The translations under genes and the position numbers were made by a program. From assembly GCF_011008845.1 (NCBI RefSeq), contig NZ_JAAIWM010000003.1, positions 248,001 through 312,000 of the forward strand: DNA of 64,000 nt, read 5' to 3'. Below the pieces are notes generated by a model. It was not told the origin of the DNA, searched no databases, and saw only the letters and a list, made by a program, of their open reading frames with translations. Shown here in pieces: positions 54,224 to 62,467 of this stretch (position 1 is its first letter; each line of letters starts with the position of its first letter). The DNA is from Bacillus mesophilus (GTDB lineage Bacteria > Bacillota > Bacilli > Bacillales > SA4).

Positions 54224-54613
54224 ATGAGAAAGAAAATACTAGTTGTTTTATCCGTTATTTATATATTGAACCTCATTGGTATGTTGAACAATTATTTATT
54301 GGTAGGTGGATTTTTTATTGTATCGGAATTAGTCATGATGCTTATAGGTTATATGACGTACCGTATCGCGAGAAACCGCTCCAAGCAACAGCATTTCTGG
54401 CCAATCTGGATTTACTCTACATTTGTGGGGCTTATTCCGTTTTGGATGATTCTTGAAGACAGTAGTTATGGTTATTACGGAGTAGACCCAGAGGGTTTCA
54501 TGCTTGCACTATTTTCAGGAGTAATGGTTAAGTTTATCTCCATTTTCGTGTTTTCTCGCAAAAGTGGAAAAAGTTATACGACAAAAAATCTTGATGGTGG
54601 CCTATCAGTCTAA
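54224..54613 (+). CDS. Four-helix membrane protein, unknown function
   Basis: The protein has 129 residues with a GGAGAAG ribosome site. Four hydrophobic segments are visible (ILVVLSVIYILNLIGML, VSELVMMLIGYMTYRIA, WPIWIYSTFVGLIPFWMI, FMLALFSGVMVKFISIFVF). No motif was recognised. It lies 20 bases after the riboswitch-controlled gene and is probably in the same transcript, so c-di-GMP control extends to it. Confidence 0.72.
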   Translation: MRKKILVVLSVIYILNLIGMLNNYLLVGGFFIVSELVMMLIGYMTYRIARNRSKQQHFWPIWIYSTFVGLIPFWMILEDSSYGYYGVDPEGFMLALFSGVMVKFISIFVFSRKSGKSYTTKNLDGGLSV

Positions 54614-54677
54614 TAAAAAAAACAACAGGTACGGTCCTGTACTTCTCGGTCTTATACCAGAAGCATGTGAACCGTCT

Positions 54678-54965
54678 TTATTCTTCTACAAGCTTGATCA
54701 ACTCCCTCCAATTTTGTTCTGTAGTATCATGCCTCATAATCATTCGACCAGATGGATCTATTCGTATTCCCTCTTTTCCATCTTCAAGCGTTACGTGGTG
54801 ATACCTCGTGTTTTTGCGCTCCTGATAAATTTCCTCAAGTTCTAGATATTGAAAATAAACCACGGTGCCCATGATACCAGTAAGAAAAATTCCTATAATC
54901 GTACCAATAAGCATGACCTCCTTTGTTACTCGCTTTATAGAGAACCTAGGACAGTTAAAAAGCAA
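54678..54965 (-). CDS. Small membrane-anchored protein, unknown function
   Basis: A 95-codon frame with a TTG at 54965; the true start is uncertain, because the only strong ribosome site (AAAGGAGG near 54922) is too close to the following ATG. It has one membrane helix (IGTIIGIFLTGIMGTVVYF) and a hydrophilic C-terminal domain (HVTLEDGKEGIRIDPSGRM). It is convergent to the membrane-protein gene. The role is unknown. Confidence 0.55.
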   Translation of the reverse strand: MLFNCPRFSIKRVTKEVMLIGTIIGIFLTGIMGTVVYFQYLELEEIYQERKNTRYHHVTLEDGKEGIRIDPSGRMIMRHDTTEQNWRELIKLVEE

Positions 54966-55156
54966 TAAACAAATCCAACCTATCCAATAAAGACCTATAT
55001 ATCAATAAATGCAAAAATCAACCTATAAATTCATAATTTTCAGAATAATAATAATTATTTTTTCTGATCCTCTAATCGAAAGCTGAAGAACACTGTCTCT
55101 ATGTTTGGCTCAAATATTATCGTGCATAATAGCTAATAAGAAGGGAGTGACAACCC

Positions 55157-55597
55157 ATAGCTTATATTAAAGATCTTAGAAAGTTAGTTGGAGCTATGCC
55201 GCTTATCCTTAATTCTGCAGGAGCTATTATTAGAAATCATGAGGGGCATCTATTATTGGAATACAGAAATGATACAAATGATTGGGGTATACCCGGGGGA
55301 TATATGGAGCCTGGTGAAACATTTGAAGAAACGATTAGAAGGGAACTAATAGAGGAGCTAAGCATTACAGTTACAAGCCTTAACTTTTTGAACATATATT
55401 CTGGTAAGGATTACTTTCATGAATATCCTAATGGAGATAAGGTGTATAGTATTATGGCAATGTTTGAGGCTACAATACATCATGATATTAAGACCGATCA
55501 TAAAGAAATAGGCAGAGTTAACTATTTTAGTTTTGACTATTTGCCGAAGGACCTTACCCTTACTACACAAAAGATACTAAGTGGTATTTTTAGATAG
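55157..55597 (+). CDS. NUDIX hydrolase, start codon atypical
   Basis: From ATG at 55196 it has 133 residues, but the family N-terminus (YIKDLRKLVGAMPLIL) is encoded upstream in frame and begins with ATA at 55157, six bases after AAGGGAGTG. No ATG, GTG or TTG opens that part. Nudix box: GGYMEPGETFEETIRRELIE then ELSI, with the last Gly replaced by Ser. NUDIX enzymes cut nucleoside diphosphates linked to another moiety. It may start at ATA, be impaired, or use ATG at 55196 without the first strand. Confidence 0.7.
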   Translation: MAYIKDLRKLVGAMPLILNSAGAIIRNHEGHLLLEYRNDTNDWGIPGGYMEPGETFEETIRRELIEELSITVTSLNFLNIYSGKDYFHEYPNGDKVYSIMAMFEATIHHDIKTDHKEIGRVNYFSFDYLPKDLTLTTQKILSGIFR

Positions 55598-55674
55598 GAA
55601 CTAATTTCATGGGGACAGTTTTAACTGTATGTAGAGAAGAAGCCGAGAAGAACATCCCCTTGGCTTCTTTCCTC

Positions 55675-56529
55675 TTAATTTTCAGACACAAAATAATTGA
55701 TTAAATAATCAGCCCACAACTTATTCCCTTTATCATTCGGCAAGCTTTCTTCCGTAAGCAACTCCTTTAACTCAGGTGAATTTGCTTTTGGCCAGGCACC
55801 CCAATGATTTAAATAGATGTAGTTGTTTCTTTCAGCATAGATTCTTAAGTCCCGCTCTTCTCTTGGATAGTAGAACGCATCATAAATGGGATTGCTAGGC
55901 TGAATGATGACCTTCACAGTTGGGTTCTTCTGCTTAAATGCTTCCAGGATGGTCGTCAAGTTTCCTAGCCTCTCTGACATTCTTACTTTCCCATTGTCTG
56001 CTAGAAGAAATGGTTCGATTAATAGAATATCTGCTCCTGACTCAACCAACGGCATATAAAGTTCCCCACCGACAACTTCTTTAGACGTTTTATCTTTTAT
56101 TTCTTTTACAGTTATAGTAAAAACCGATTTTCCATAGGTTTCTTCCAGCTTCTGTTTTACCAGATTAGGCCAAGCCGTTTCCTGTTCTGAAGTAGAGGCT
56201 GATCCAAGAATAAGAAAATTCAGGGGCTTTTGCTGATTTATTGCCGTGTTGATCTTCTTCTTTAAATCTTCTGGTAGATTTCCTAAGTAGCTCTGTTTTT
56301 CTACGTTACTCTCAATAGAAGTAGTAACTTCTTCCGAATTCTCCTCTGATCCCTTTGTATCAGAAGAAGCATCTATGTTCGGCTCCTCTGCTGAAGTGCT
56401 CAAAGTTTCTGTTTTCTGTACCTCTACTGTATGAAATGACTCAATCTTATTTTTCCAATGTATATTCCCTACTATAATTGAGGCCACCATCGTAATGGAT
56501 AGAGTTACTAGAATGATTTTCGTCTTCAT
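55675..56529 (-). CDS. Membrane-anchored SGNH/GDSL-like hydrolase
   Basis: It has 284 residues from ATG at 56529 (AAAGGAG, 9-base spacer; an ATG at 56538 overlaps the site). It has an N-terminal membrane helix, a Ser/Glu linker, and an SGNH-like domain with FLILGSASTSEQETAWPNLV (block I, SASTSE in place of GDSL), SGADILLIEPFLLADNGKV (block III-like) and a C-terminal LWADYLINYF. The final Asp-x-x-His dyad is not obvious; LPNDKGNKLW sits where DxxH is expected. It may therefore lack full catalysis. Such proteins are often acyl-sugar esterases. Confidence 0.75.
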   Translation of the reverse strand: MKTKIILVTLSITMVASIIVGNIHWKNKIESFHTVEVQKTETLSTSAEEPNIDASSDTKGSEENSEEVTTSIESNVEKQSYLGNLPEDLKKKINTAINQQKPLNFLILGSASTSEQETAWPNLVKQKLEETYGKSVFTITVKEIKDKTSKEVVGGELYMPLVESGADILLIEPFLLADNGKVRMSERLGNLTTILEAFKQKNPTVKVIIQPSNPIYDAFYYPREERDLRIYAERNNYIYLNHWGAWPKANSPELKELLTEESLPNDKGNKLWADYLINYFVSEN

Positions 56530-56720
56530 ATCTTCCATCTCCTTTACAAATCCTAACTCTAGTAATTCATCATAACCGAGTTACTAGGAGAAATTTGTAA
56601 ATTAGTAGAAGTAAAAGACAAGAAAGGTACGACAAATAGATACATATACTGCCAGGAAGGAGGAACAAGAGGCCCCTCCACTTTCCAATATCTAAAATGA
56701 AACCTCATCTCTCCCACGCT

Positions 56721-56761
56721 AAAATTAAAAATGGAACAGGATGCTTCACTCCTGTCCCACT
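56721..56761 (-). terminator. Terminator after the second subtilase gene
   Basis: The minus strand has GGGACAGGA, a loop of 8, TCCTGTTCC then ATTTTTAATTTT. It is of the GGGACAGG type seen elsewhere in the window and here has a T-rich tail. Confidence 0.78.
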
Positions 56762-56804
56762 ACAAACCTTTCAACTTTACCTATTCACCATTTTTATTCT
56801 TCTA

Positions 56805-58157
56805 TTAATCTAAAGCATTTACAGCATTAATAAAACCAAATCCAGATTCTCCATCATATCCCGGCTTGAACCAGTCATCTGAAGAGCTTTGGATTATGTG
56901 TTTTACCTGAGCTGGTGATAATACGTCTTTACCGTATTTTGCAATGATAACCCCTGCTAGGCCGGCTGTTTTAGGTGCTGCCATTGAGGTTCCAGCATAG
57001 TATGCATAACCACCACCAGGAATTGTGGAAAGACATAGTTTATTTATTTCTCTGTCAGCTCCGTCTCCTGTTTCTAACCATTTTGTACCGTAATCTCCAC
57101 CAGGTGCAATCACATCAATCTTACCTACACCATAGTTTGAATACCATGTACGATTTAATTCCTCTCCACTTGCAGCAACTCGAATGAGGGTTTGGCTGCT
57201 CGGACTTCTGTGTACCGCTCCTTTATCATCCCCTGATAGCTTTCCAGGACTAGTAATATCTACCCCTGCATTTCCTGCGGACCCAACAACCGTAACACCT
57301 TGCTTAATAGCATATTGAATGGCTCGATTGAAAAGGCGAACATCTGCAACGATATCTTTTGTGGCATAGTCAGGGTTTTGAAACCAATCATATCCTCCAA
57401 GTGACATGTTCACCACATCTACATTATCATCAGCAGCTGTCATTAATGCATTAGCTATATCAGATGTATAGGCACCTCCTGTTGGACCAAAAACACGGTA
57501 TGCAGCTACCTTTAACTCAGGCCCAATTCCAAGTACGCGGCCATTACCAGCAATTGAACCGGCCACGTGCGTTCCATGTCCATCCTCATCCATCGCACTT
57601 TCGATTCCTGGAACAAAAGATTTTCCATAAGCATAATTATCCTTTAGGTCAGGGTGAGTATAATCTATTCCGGTATCAACGACTGCTACAACAATATCCT
57701 CACCATTTGTTGATTTTCCAGTTCCACCTTCTAAATTCCACGAAGCACCATTGTTGGTTACCTGTTTTATATCCCATTGGTACGTATTATAAAGATCGTT
57801 AGCTTCTGTAGGTGTAAGGTTTTCTTGAAGAGTTATTTTTTCAACTGGAGTGTCTGGATACACAATGTTCTCTGTTCCAGCGTCTAATACTGCATTGCTT
57901 TTTTGGATTTCTGCTAAAAATTCTGGATTGTCGGAGCTCACTTTAACAGCACCCAATTTTGGTAAAGATTGTTTTACTTCACCACCAGAATTTTTAATAA
58001 CATCTAGATAGTTCTGAGGTAATTGATTTTCTGATTTGAACACAACTAAGTAGTTCTGATCTAAAGTCTTCGCTTCTGTACTGACCCCAAAGCCCCCAAG
58101 GAAAGTAACAGCACTTAACGCAGATGTTAAAGCAACTGAAATGAGCTTATTTTTCAT
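56805..58157 (-). CDS. Secreted subtilisin-like (S8) serine protease
   Basis: It has 450 residues from ATG at 58157, which follows AGAGG with a 6-base spacer (an ATG at 58160 also exists). A signal peptide (KLISVALTSALSAVTFLGG) is followed by an inhibitor/propeptide-like region, then the subtilase domain with Asp in AVVDTGIDYTHPDL, His in GHGTHVAGSIAG and Ser in AGTSMAAPKTAG. It has no SH3 repeats, unlike the protease at 1-2260. Role: extracellular proteolysis. Genes of this form are also known in toxin or peptide maturation; the neighbours do not indicate that here. Confidence 0.92.
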   Translation of the reverse strand: MKNKLISVALTSALSAVTFLGGFGVSTEAKTLDQNYLVVFKSENQLPQNYLDVIKNSGGEVKQSLPKLGAVKVSSDNPEFLAEIQKSNAVLDAGTENIVYPDTPVEKITLQENLTPTEANDLYNTYQWDIKQVTNNGASWNLEGGTGKSTNGEDIVVAVVDTGIDYTHPDLKDNYAYGKSFVPGIESAMDEDGHGTHVAGSIAGNGRVLGIGPELKVAAYRVFGPTGGAYTSDIANALMTAADDNVDVVNMSLGGYDWFQNPDYATKDIVADVRLFNRAIQYAIKQGVTVVGSAGNAGVDITSPGKLSGDDKGAVHRSPSSQTLIRVAASGEELNRTWYSNYGVGKIDVIAPGGDYGTKWLETGDGADREINKLCLSTIPGGGYAYYAGTSMAAPKTAGLAGVIIAKYGKDVLSPAQVKHIIQSSSDDWFKPGYDGESGFGFINAVNALD

Positions 58158-58367
58158 CATCTTCCTCTTATTATGTATAGAATATTCTAACAACTAAATT
58201 GTATAATTTTGCTATCCTTAGGACAACGGGTTTAATTTGTTATAACGTGTAGTTCCATGTAGAAAATATGAATATAGTGACTTTGTTTTTTAAATTGTTT
58301 TAAGTAAGTTGTACCCCACCAATCCCCCTGGCTATCTGAGATACGTCCCGTGGTTTTCAGAGACAAA

Positions 58368-58398
58368 AAAGAAGCTTGGATATTCTCCATGCTTCTTC
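58368..58398 (-). terminator. Terminator after the GDSL lipase gene
   Basis: The stem AAGAAGCATGGA / TCCAAGCTTCTTTTTT with a short loop on the minus strand is followed by a T-run. Confidence 0.8.
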
Positions 58399-58407
58399 CT
58401 TAGGAAC

Positions 58408-59124
58408 TTATTTATTAGCCTTTTCAAGATGCTTCCAAAACTCTTTTGATATTACCTTGTATCCCTCAAGACTTAAGTGAATATCAGCTGGGTTAGGAAT
58501 ATAAAGTGTTGGATTTTCGGCAATCACATCTGCTGTTGGTACGAAAACATCTCCGTTTGTAACAGTAGCGTTTTCAATCGTTGAATTTAATGCATCCATT
58601 AGAGGTAATAGCTGATTTTGTTGAGCCTCAGGAAAATATGGGAATGGATTATAATATCCCATTACATAAACTTCAACATCTGGATTTAACTCATCAATTG
58701 TGGATAGAATTACATTCAAATTATACCCAACTTTTCCAACCGCAGCACCAGCTTGTAGCGGACTCACACTTAGTGCACCTAATACATCATTAGCCCCGAT
58801 ATCTAACGTAATCATGTCTGCTTCTTTTATTTCATTTTGTACATTAGGGTTATTTAAAACATCTAACAATAATTGTCCAGAGGTATAACCTAATACGCCA
58901 AATTTTTCAAAGTCAACTTCATACTGTGATTGTTCCATACGATCCTTCAGAAAATCAGCATAACCAAGGTTAATCTTACCGTATGGAGTTTGACCCGCTG
59001 CTAGAGAATCTCCTAAACTAACATAATCCACATCTATCTTTTTCTCTGCTTTTGCACTACTATACGTTGGAAGTGATAACGCGAGTGCACCAATTAATAG
59101 CATACTTGATATTTTTCTAATCAT
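58408..59124 (-). CDS. Secreted SGNH/GDSL-type lipase or esterase
   Basis: The protein has 238 residues with a signal peptide (SSMLLIGALALSLPTYSSAKA). All four SGNH blocks are visible: YVSLGDSLAAGQTP (Ser), KFGVLGYTSGQ (Gly), LDIGANDVLGALS (Asn) and PADIHLSLEGY (Asp/His dyad). Family members hydrolyse lipid or acyl-sugar esters outside the cell. It has a GAGGGG ribosome site and its own terminator, so it is probably monocistronic. Confidence 0.93.
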   Translation of the reverse strand: MIRKISSMLLIGALALSLPTYSSAKAEKKIDVDYVSLGDSLAAGQTPYGKINLGYADFLKDRMEQSQYEVDFEKFGVLGYTSGQLLLDVLNNPNVQNEIKEADMITLDIGANDVLGALSVSPLQAGAAVGKVGYNLNVILSTIDELNPDVEVYVMGYYNPFPYFPEAQQNQLLPLMDALNSTIENATVTNGDVFVPTADVIAENPTLYIPNPADIHLSLEGYKVISKEFWKHLEKANK

Positions 59125-59654
59125 TATAATGACCCCTCTTCAACTAATGGTAATATTTTACTATAAATCTATTATAACTTACTAATCTTCCATAAAATAT
59201 AAGAAATCATCTACAATATATTACATAAAAAGAGAAAATCCGTGTCCATCAGTTACTCGGCATTTCTATGTAGACGACAGGAACTGTCTAAGACTGAGAT
59301 AACACCTCCTATTACTCTCAAATTGAAAAATAGTATAAAAAAGAGCCTTTAGATTTATTATAAGACTCGGTTTTTGATGGTGGTCGGATGTCACACTCTT
59401 CTGCTATATTTCAAATAACTAGGACTAGATCCCTTCACTTCTACTTATCTATTAACCTTCTTTTCTAGTTGCTCTATTTTTTGTTTTAATTCATTAAGAA
59501 GGTTGCCATTTAGCCTGTCATTTTGGATGACAGTTTAACCGTCATTTCAATTAAAAGTTATTAAAAATACATAAGAATTTATAGAAAAAACGGAGAAGTT
59601 TAGTGGAAAAAGAGGTTATTTAATAATTATGTAACTTAAAGTAAGGAGTATCAT
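59125..59654. other. Non-coding region with a degraded coiled-coil-coding remnant
   Basis: There is no intact gene in these 530 bases. On the minus strand, about 59456-59545, an open frame without a start encodes NDRLNGNLLNELKQKIEQLE and a short tail before its stop. This looks like the coiled C-terminal end of a lost gene. The rest contains weak hairpins (AAGAGCC / GACTCGG-type near 59340-59376). Confidence 0.45.
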
Positions 59655-59969
59655 ATGGAGAAATTGATGGAGTTAAGAAAAATTTCATTAAATTCCGAAG
59701 GACTTTCTTGGAGCGATTCGTTATTTCTTCCAGGTAATAAAGATTGGAACCTAGATTCAAAAAGTTTACTTATTAATATGGATTTTTTGATGATGATGAG
59801 GAACCTCAATTAGCAATTGAAAACAATCTAAGTTTTGTATTAAATGTTTCTGAAGTTCAAAGATATTGTTATTAACGCAAAGCAAAAGCGTCCACAAATT
59901 GGAGAATATGAACTATTCGAAGCATTTATGTTTTACTATAAAAATGATGCATTTATAAGTTTTGACTAA
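59655..59969 (+). pseudogene. Frameshifted immunity-like gene
   Basis: ATG at 59655 has a good AAGGAG site and begins MEKLMELRKISLNSEGLSWS. The frame breaks at a T-run near 59783 (adding one T restores FFDDDEEPQLAIENNLSFVL) and again near 59859 (shift into DIVINAKQKRPQIGEYELFE, ending at TAA in 59967-59969). Read through both shifts it is about 104 residues, resembling a small immunity-type protein of the DUF7716 kind. It is either a real decayed gene or a sequencing error in homopolymers. Confidence 0.6.
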
Positions 59970-60048
59970 CGAGTTTAGTTGAAGAAGGATTCCCTTAAAC
60001 TGTGTAGAATTATCTAACGTATGTAAATTTTAGAGGTGTATAAATTTT

Positions 60049-60324
60049 ATGTTAAGTTTCTTATTTGCGTTTATTGAAGAATTATTCGTAGCTATTGGTT
60101 ATGGATATGGTTTAAATACTAAAAGAATTGACAGTAACATTGAAATGTTAAAACAAGAAGAGTGGTTTAGGAATATATATAAAAATCAGAAGTATCACCG
60201 ATTATTTTTTGCCAATAAGTACGTTAGGGGCTACTTACAAAGTAAAATTCGTGTTAAAAGAATTATTCATAGTGAGGTAGCACAAAGAAAGTTCGTGCTT
60301 TTTCTCGATAAACAAATAAAATGA
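60049..60324 (+). CDS. Small basic protein with N-terminal hydrophobic segment, unknown
   Basis: The protein has 91 residues with a weak GAGGTG ribosome site. MLSFLFAFIEELFVAIGYGY at the start is hydrophobic and may be a membrane segment. The rest is basic with many aromatic residues (NIYKNQKYHRLFFANKYVRG). No known motif was found. It ends at a clear terminator. It stands in the immunity-like array and could belong to it. Confidence 0.6.
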   Translation: MLSFLFAFIEELFVAIGYGYGLNTKRIDSNIEMLKQEEWFRNIYKNQKYHRLFFANKYVRGYLQSKIRVKRIIHSEVAQRKFVLFLDKQIK

Positions 60325-60352
60325 TGATTTCCACATTAAACTAACAACAGGT

Positions 60353-60379
60353 GGCGTTTCTACAAGAACGCCTTTTTTT
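60353..60379 (+). terminator. Terminator after the 91-residue gene
   Basis: GGCGTT, loop TCTACAAG, AACGCC, then TTTTTTT. Confidence 0.85.
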
Positions 60380-60463
60380 ATTCAAGTAAAGGTAAAGAAA
60401 GAAATTTTATGAATCTGGGAGAATTCTACGTTAAAGTTGCGATTACAAAACTTATAATGGTAA

Positions 60464-60688
60464 GTGAAAATCTTTGGTTTGGGTATCCGTTGTTCTCATT
60501 ATTGTTGGAACTTAATTACTTCGGTTTTTAAAATCCTTAAAATAGAAGGTGAAACAAGAGGAGAAATTATAAAAAGGATGATAGTTGTGATGTTAGACGT
60601 AGTATCTGACCCGATTTCTAGTGAAGGACTGCGTATTTTATTTGGTTTAATTTTTATTTTAATGGGCTGTCTTTTTATGTTTTTCTAA
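60464..60688 (+). CDS. Possible small membrane protein, perhaps frameshifted
   Basis: The frame has 74 codons from a GTG with no clear ribosome site. The C-terminal part (LRILFGLIFILMGCLFMFF) is a membrane helix, and EGETRGEIIKRMIVVMLDVV is regular. The first 15 residues read oddly, and another frame opens at ATG 60409, so an indel near 60490 is possible. Confidence 0.4.
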   Translation: MKIFGLGIRCSHYCWNLITSVFKILKIEGETRGEIIKRMIVVMLDVVSDPISSEGLRILFGLIFILMGCLFMFF

Positions 60689-60820
60689 AACGATTACTTA
60701 AAATAATGGTGTAAGAATTCCGAACCTTGCTACAAATCTAGGCAGCACTTTGAAGTTGAGCAAAGAGCATTTTAGTTAAATAACAGTTAGCAGATACTAC
60801 TAAACAACGGAGTGATTCAA

Positions 60821-61495
60821 ATGGACTACTGGAGATACAATACAATGTGGTTTGAGGATATTCCTGAAAACTTTTATGTTCATATTAATTTTCAAAATGA
60901 AAAGGTAACGTTACAACAGATTTCGCAGGATACCGAATATTTAGTTCTCTGGCATCACAAAAAGAGTAAGCTTGGGAATTTTAGTGATTTTCCTAAAGGA
61001 CTTCGATATTTAGAATTAAATTGGTCTAATATACATGATTTCAATGGAATAGAGAAATTATCAGATTTAAAACGTCTCGATTTACATTACTGTACTAAAT
61101 TATCGAGTGACGGGGGGGGATCTGGTTTATCGGATACCTTGGAAATCCTAAATGTTAATCAATCAAAGAAATTTGTCCCTGGAGAAGATTTAATGTCACT
61201 AAAAAACCTACGAGTTCTCCGTCTTTATTCGTGCGGAAGTATTGATGATTTATCTTTTGTGAATCATTTCCCTAAACTGATCGAATTCTCTCCTTATGGG
61301 ACAAATATTTTGGACGGCAACTTGCAACCTTTATTGGACCATCCGACAATACGGGTATCTGGTTTCAACAATAAGAGGCATTATAATTACAGTTATGAAA
61401 AACTGAAATCATTATTAGAAGAAAAAAATGGAAATAAAGAATATAAATCAATCATTGAAAAAGGAAAATATGCAACATTTAAATTTATTGATTAA
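60821..61495 (+). CDS. Leucine-rich-repeat-like protein, unknown role
   Basis: It has 224 residues from ATG at 60821 (CGGAG before it). A leucine-rich repeat pattern is visible: GLRYLELNWSNIHDFNGIEK, LSDLKRLDLHYCTKL, LEILNVNQ, LKNLRVLRLYSC. No signal peptide is present, so it acts in the cytoplasm. It is similar to LRR proteins found beside toxin/immunity genes. With its neighbours it may be an immunity or accessory protein, but this is inferred. Confidence 0.75.
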   Translation: MDYWRYNTMWFEDIPENFYVHINFQNEKVTLQQISQDTEYLVLWHHKKSKLGNFSDFPKGLRYLELNWSNIHDFNGIEKLSDLKRLDLHYCTKLSSDGGGSGLSDTLEILNVNQSKKFVPGEDLMSLKNLRVLRLYSCGSIDDLSFVNHFPKLIEFSPYGTNILDGNLQPLLDHPTIRVSGFNNKRHYNYSYEKLKSLLEEKNGNKEYKSIIEKGKYATFKFID

Positions 61496-61665
61496 TATTT
61501 TTTGATGTAACCAAGAACGTAATAAAGTGGGACAGCATCCTTATAAATAATCATGTGAATAAACCTACTTAAACTATCGGATGCGATGATCAACAGCGAA
61601 ATTTAATTTAAGTGGCTTACCTAATATATTAATTAATAAATAAATCTAAACAAAGGAGAATAGTA

Positions 61666-62049
61666 ATGGGAGCTTGGGGTACAGGTTTATGGGAAGATGA
61701 TTTTTCTTGTGATATTAAAGATGAATGGGAGGAACTAATGGATGAAGGGATTAGTCCAAGGAAGGCAACAAGAATAATTCTTAAATCGTATCAGGAAGAA
61801 TTATCCGAATACGAGGATGAAGAAGATAGACAGCCGGACGAATCCCTTTTGTATATATCTCTTGCATGTCTTCAAATGAGACATAAAGCTTTAACTAATT
61901 CTATTAAAAAGAAAGCTATCTTCCTTATTGAAAAAGGTGCTGATCTTGAACTTTGGGAAGATGGAGATGCTGAAGATTATAAGGAAAGGAAAAAAGTATT
62001 AGAAGAGTTTAAACGTAAACTAGTTAATACAAAAAGTAAGCTATTTTAG
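61666..62049 (+). CDS. DUF4259-like protein
   Basis: The protein has 127 residues and an AAAGGAG ribosome site. MGAWGTGLWEDDFSCDIKDE is the DUF4259 start (MGAWG.G.ff.ND), and the rest is acidic and helical (SYQEELSEYEDEEDRQPDES). Proteins of this family are found near polymorphic-toxin immunity genes. The exact role is unknown. Confidence 0.8.
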   Translation: MGAWGTGLWEDDFSCDIKDEWEELMDEGISPRKATRIILKSYQEELSEYEDEEDRQPDESLLYISLACLQMRHKALTNSIKKKAIFLIEKGADLELWEDGDAEDYKERKKVLEEFKRKLVNTKSKLF

Positions 62050-62062
62050 TTAAACTGGTGCT

Positions 62063-62101
62063 GAACAGCCACTGATCCTAGAAGGATTAGTGGCTGTTGT
62101 T
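62063..62101. repeat. Inverted repeat after the DUF4259-like gene
   Basis: AACAGCCACTGATCCT / AGGATTAGTGGCTGTT is a long stem with a 3-base loop. It has no T-run, so terminator activity is uncertain. Confidence 0.6.
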
Positions 62102-62189
62102 GTTGAAGTAAAGGAGAAAAAGAATTAAATAAGGATATAACTTTTTTCATAGAAGTTTTTGGTTAAATAAGTAACAAAGGAGATTAGTT

Positions 62190-62360
62190 ATGAATATTTA
62201 CTTAACTATAAATTCTAAAAGGCAATATGAGAGCTTTGTAAAAAGAGTTTTAGACAGTGATACGGTCTGGGGACTAAAAAGTGAAGATGGATGGTGTGTG
62301 TGTGAATCGAACGAATATGAAGATACAGTAGTTATGCTTTTTGGGTCAGATGAAGCATAA
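62190..62360 (+). CDS. Short DUF2750-like protein, 56 residues
   Basis: ATG at 62190 has an ideal AAAGGAG site with a 7-base spacer. The protein starts MNIYLTINSKRQYESFVKRV, with VWGLKSEDGWCVCESNEYED and VVMLFGSDEA. This matches DUF2750 (VWGL..EDGW....SNEYED and SDEA), usually about 110 residues long. The frame stops at TAA directly after SDEA, so it is truncated relative to the family. It may be a decayed immunity gene or a short working version. Confidence 0.65.
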   Translation: MNIYLTINSKRQYESFVKRVLDSDTVWGLKSEDGWCVCESNEYEDTVVMLFGSDEA

Positions 62361-62467
62361 ACGCTTGTTGAATTAACGAGTGTAAGTGTACATAAGCAGC
62401 TGTTTTTTTAACTTATGATGAAGGAAATCGTGCAAACCTTCAATTCATTAAAGGGGTGGTGAATGTT

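Noticed and set aside
54564..54845. 93-codon plus-strand frame across the 54224/54678 gene ends
   Set aside because: It starts inside the membrane-protein gene without a site and lies opposite the minus-strand small gene.
59456..59545. Minus-strand coding sequence for a coiled-coil peptide
   Set aside because: No start codon or ribosome site. Reported only as a possible remnant.
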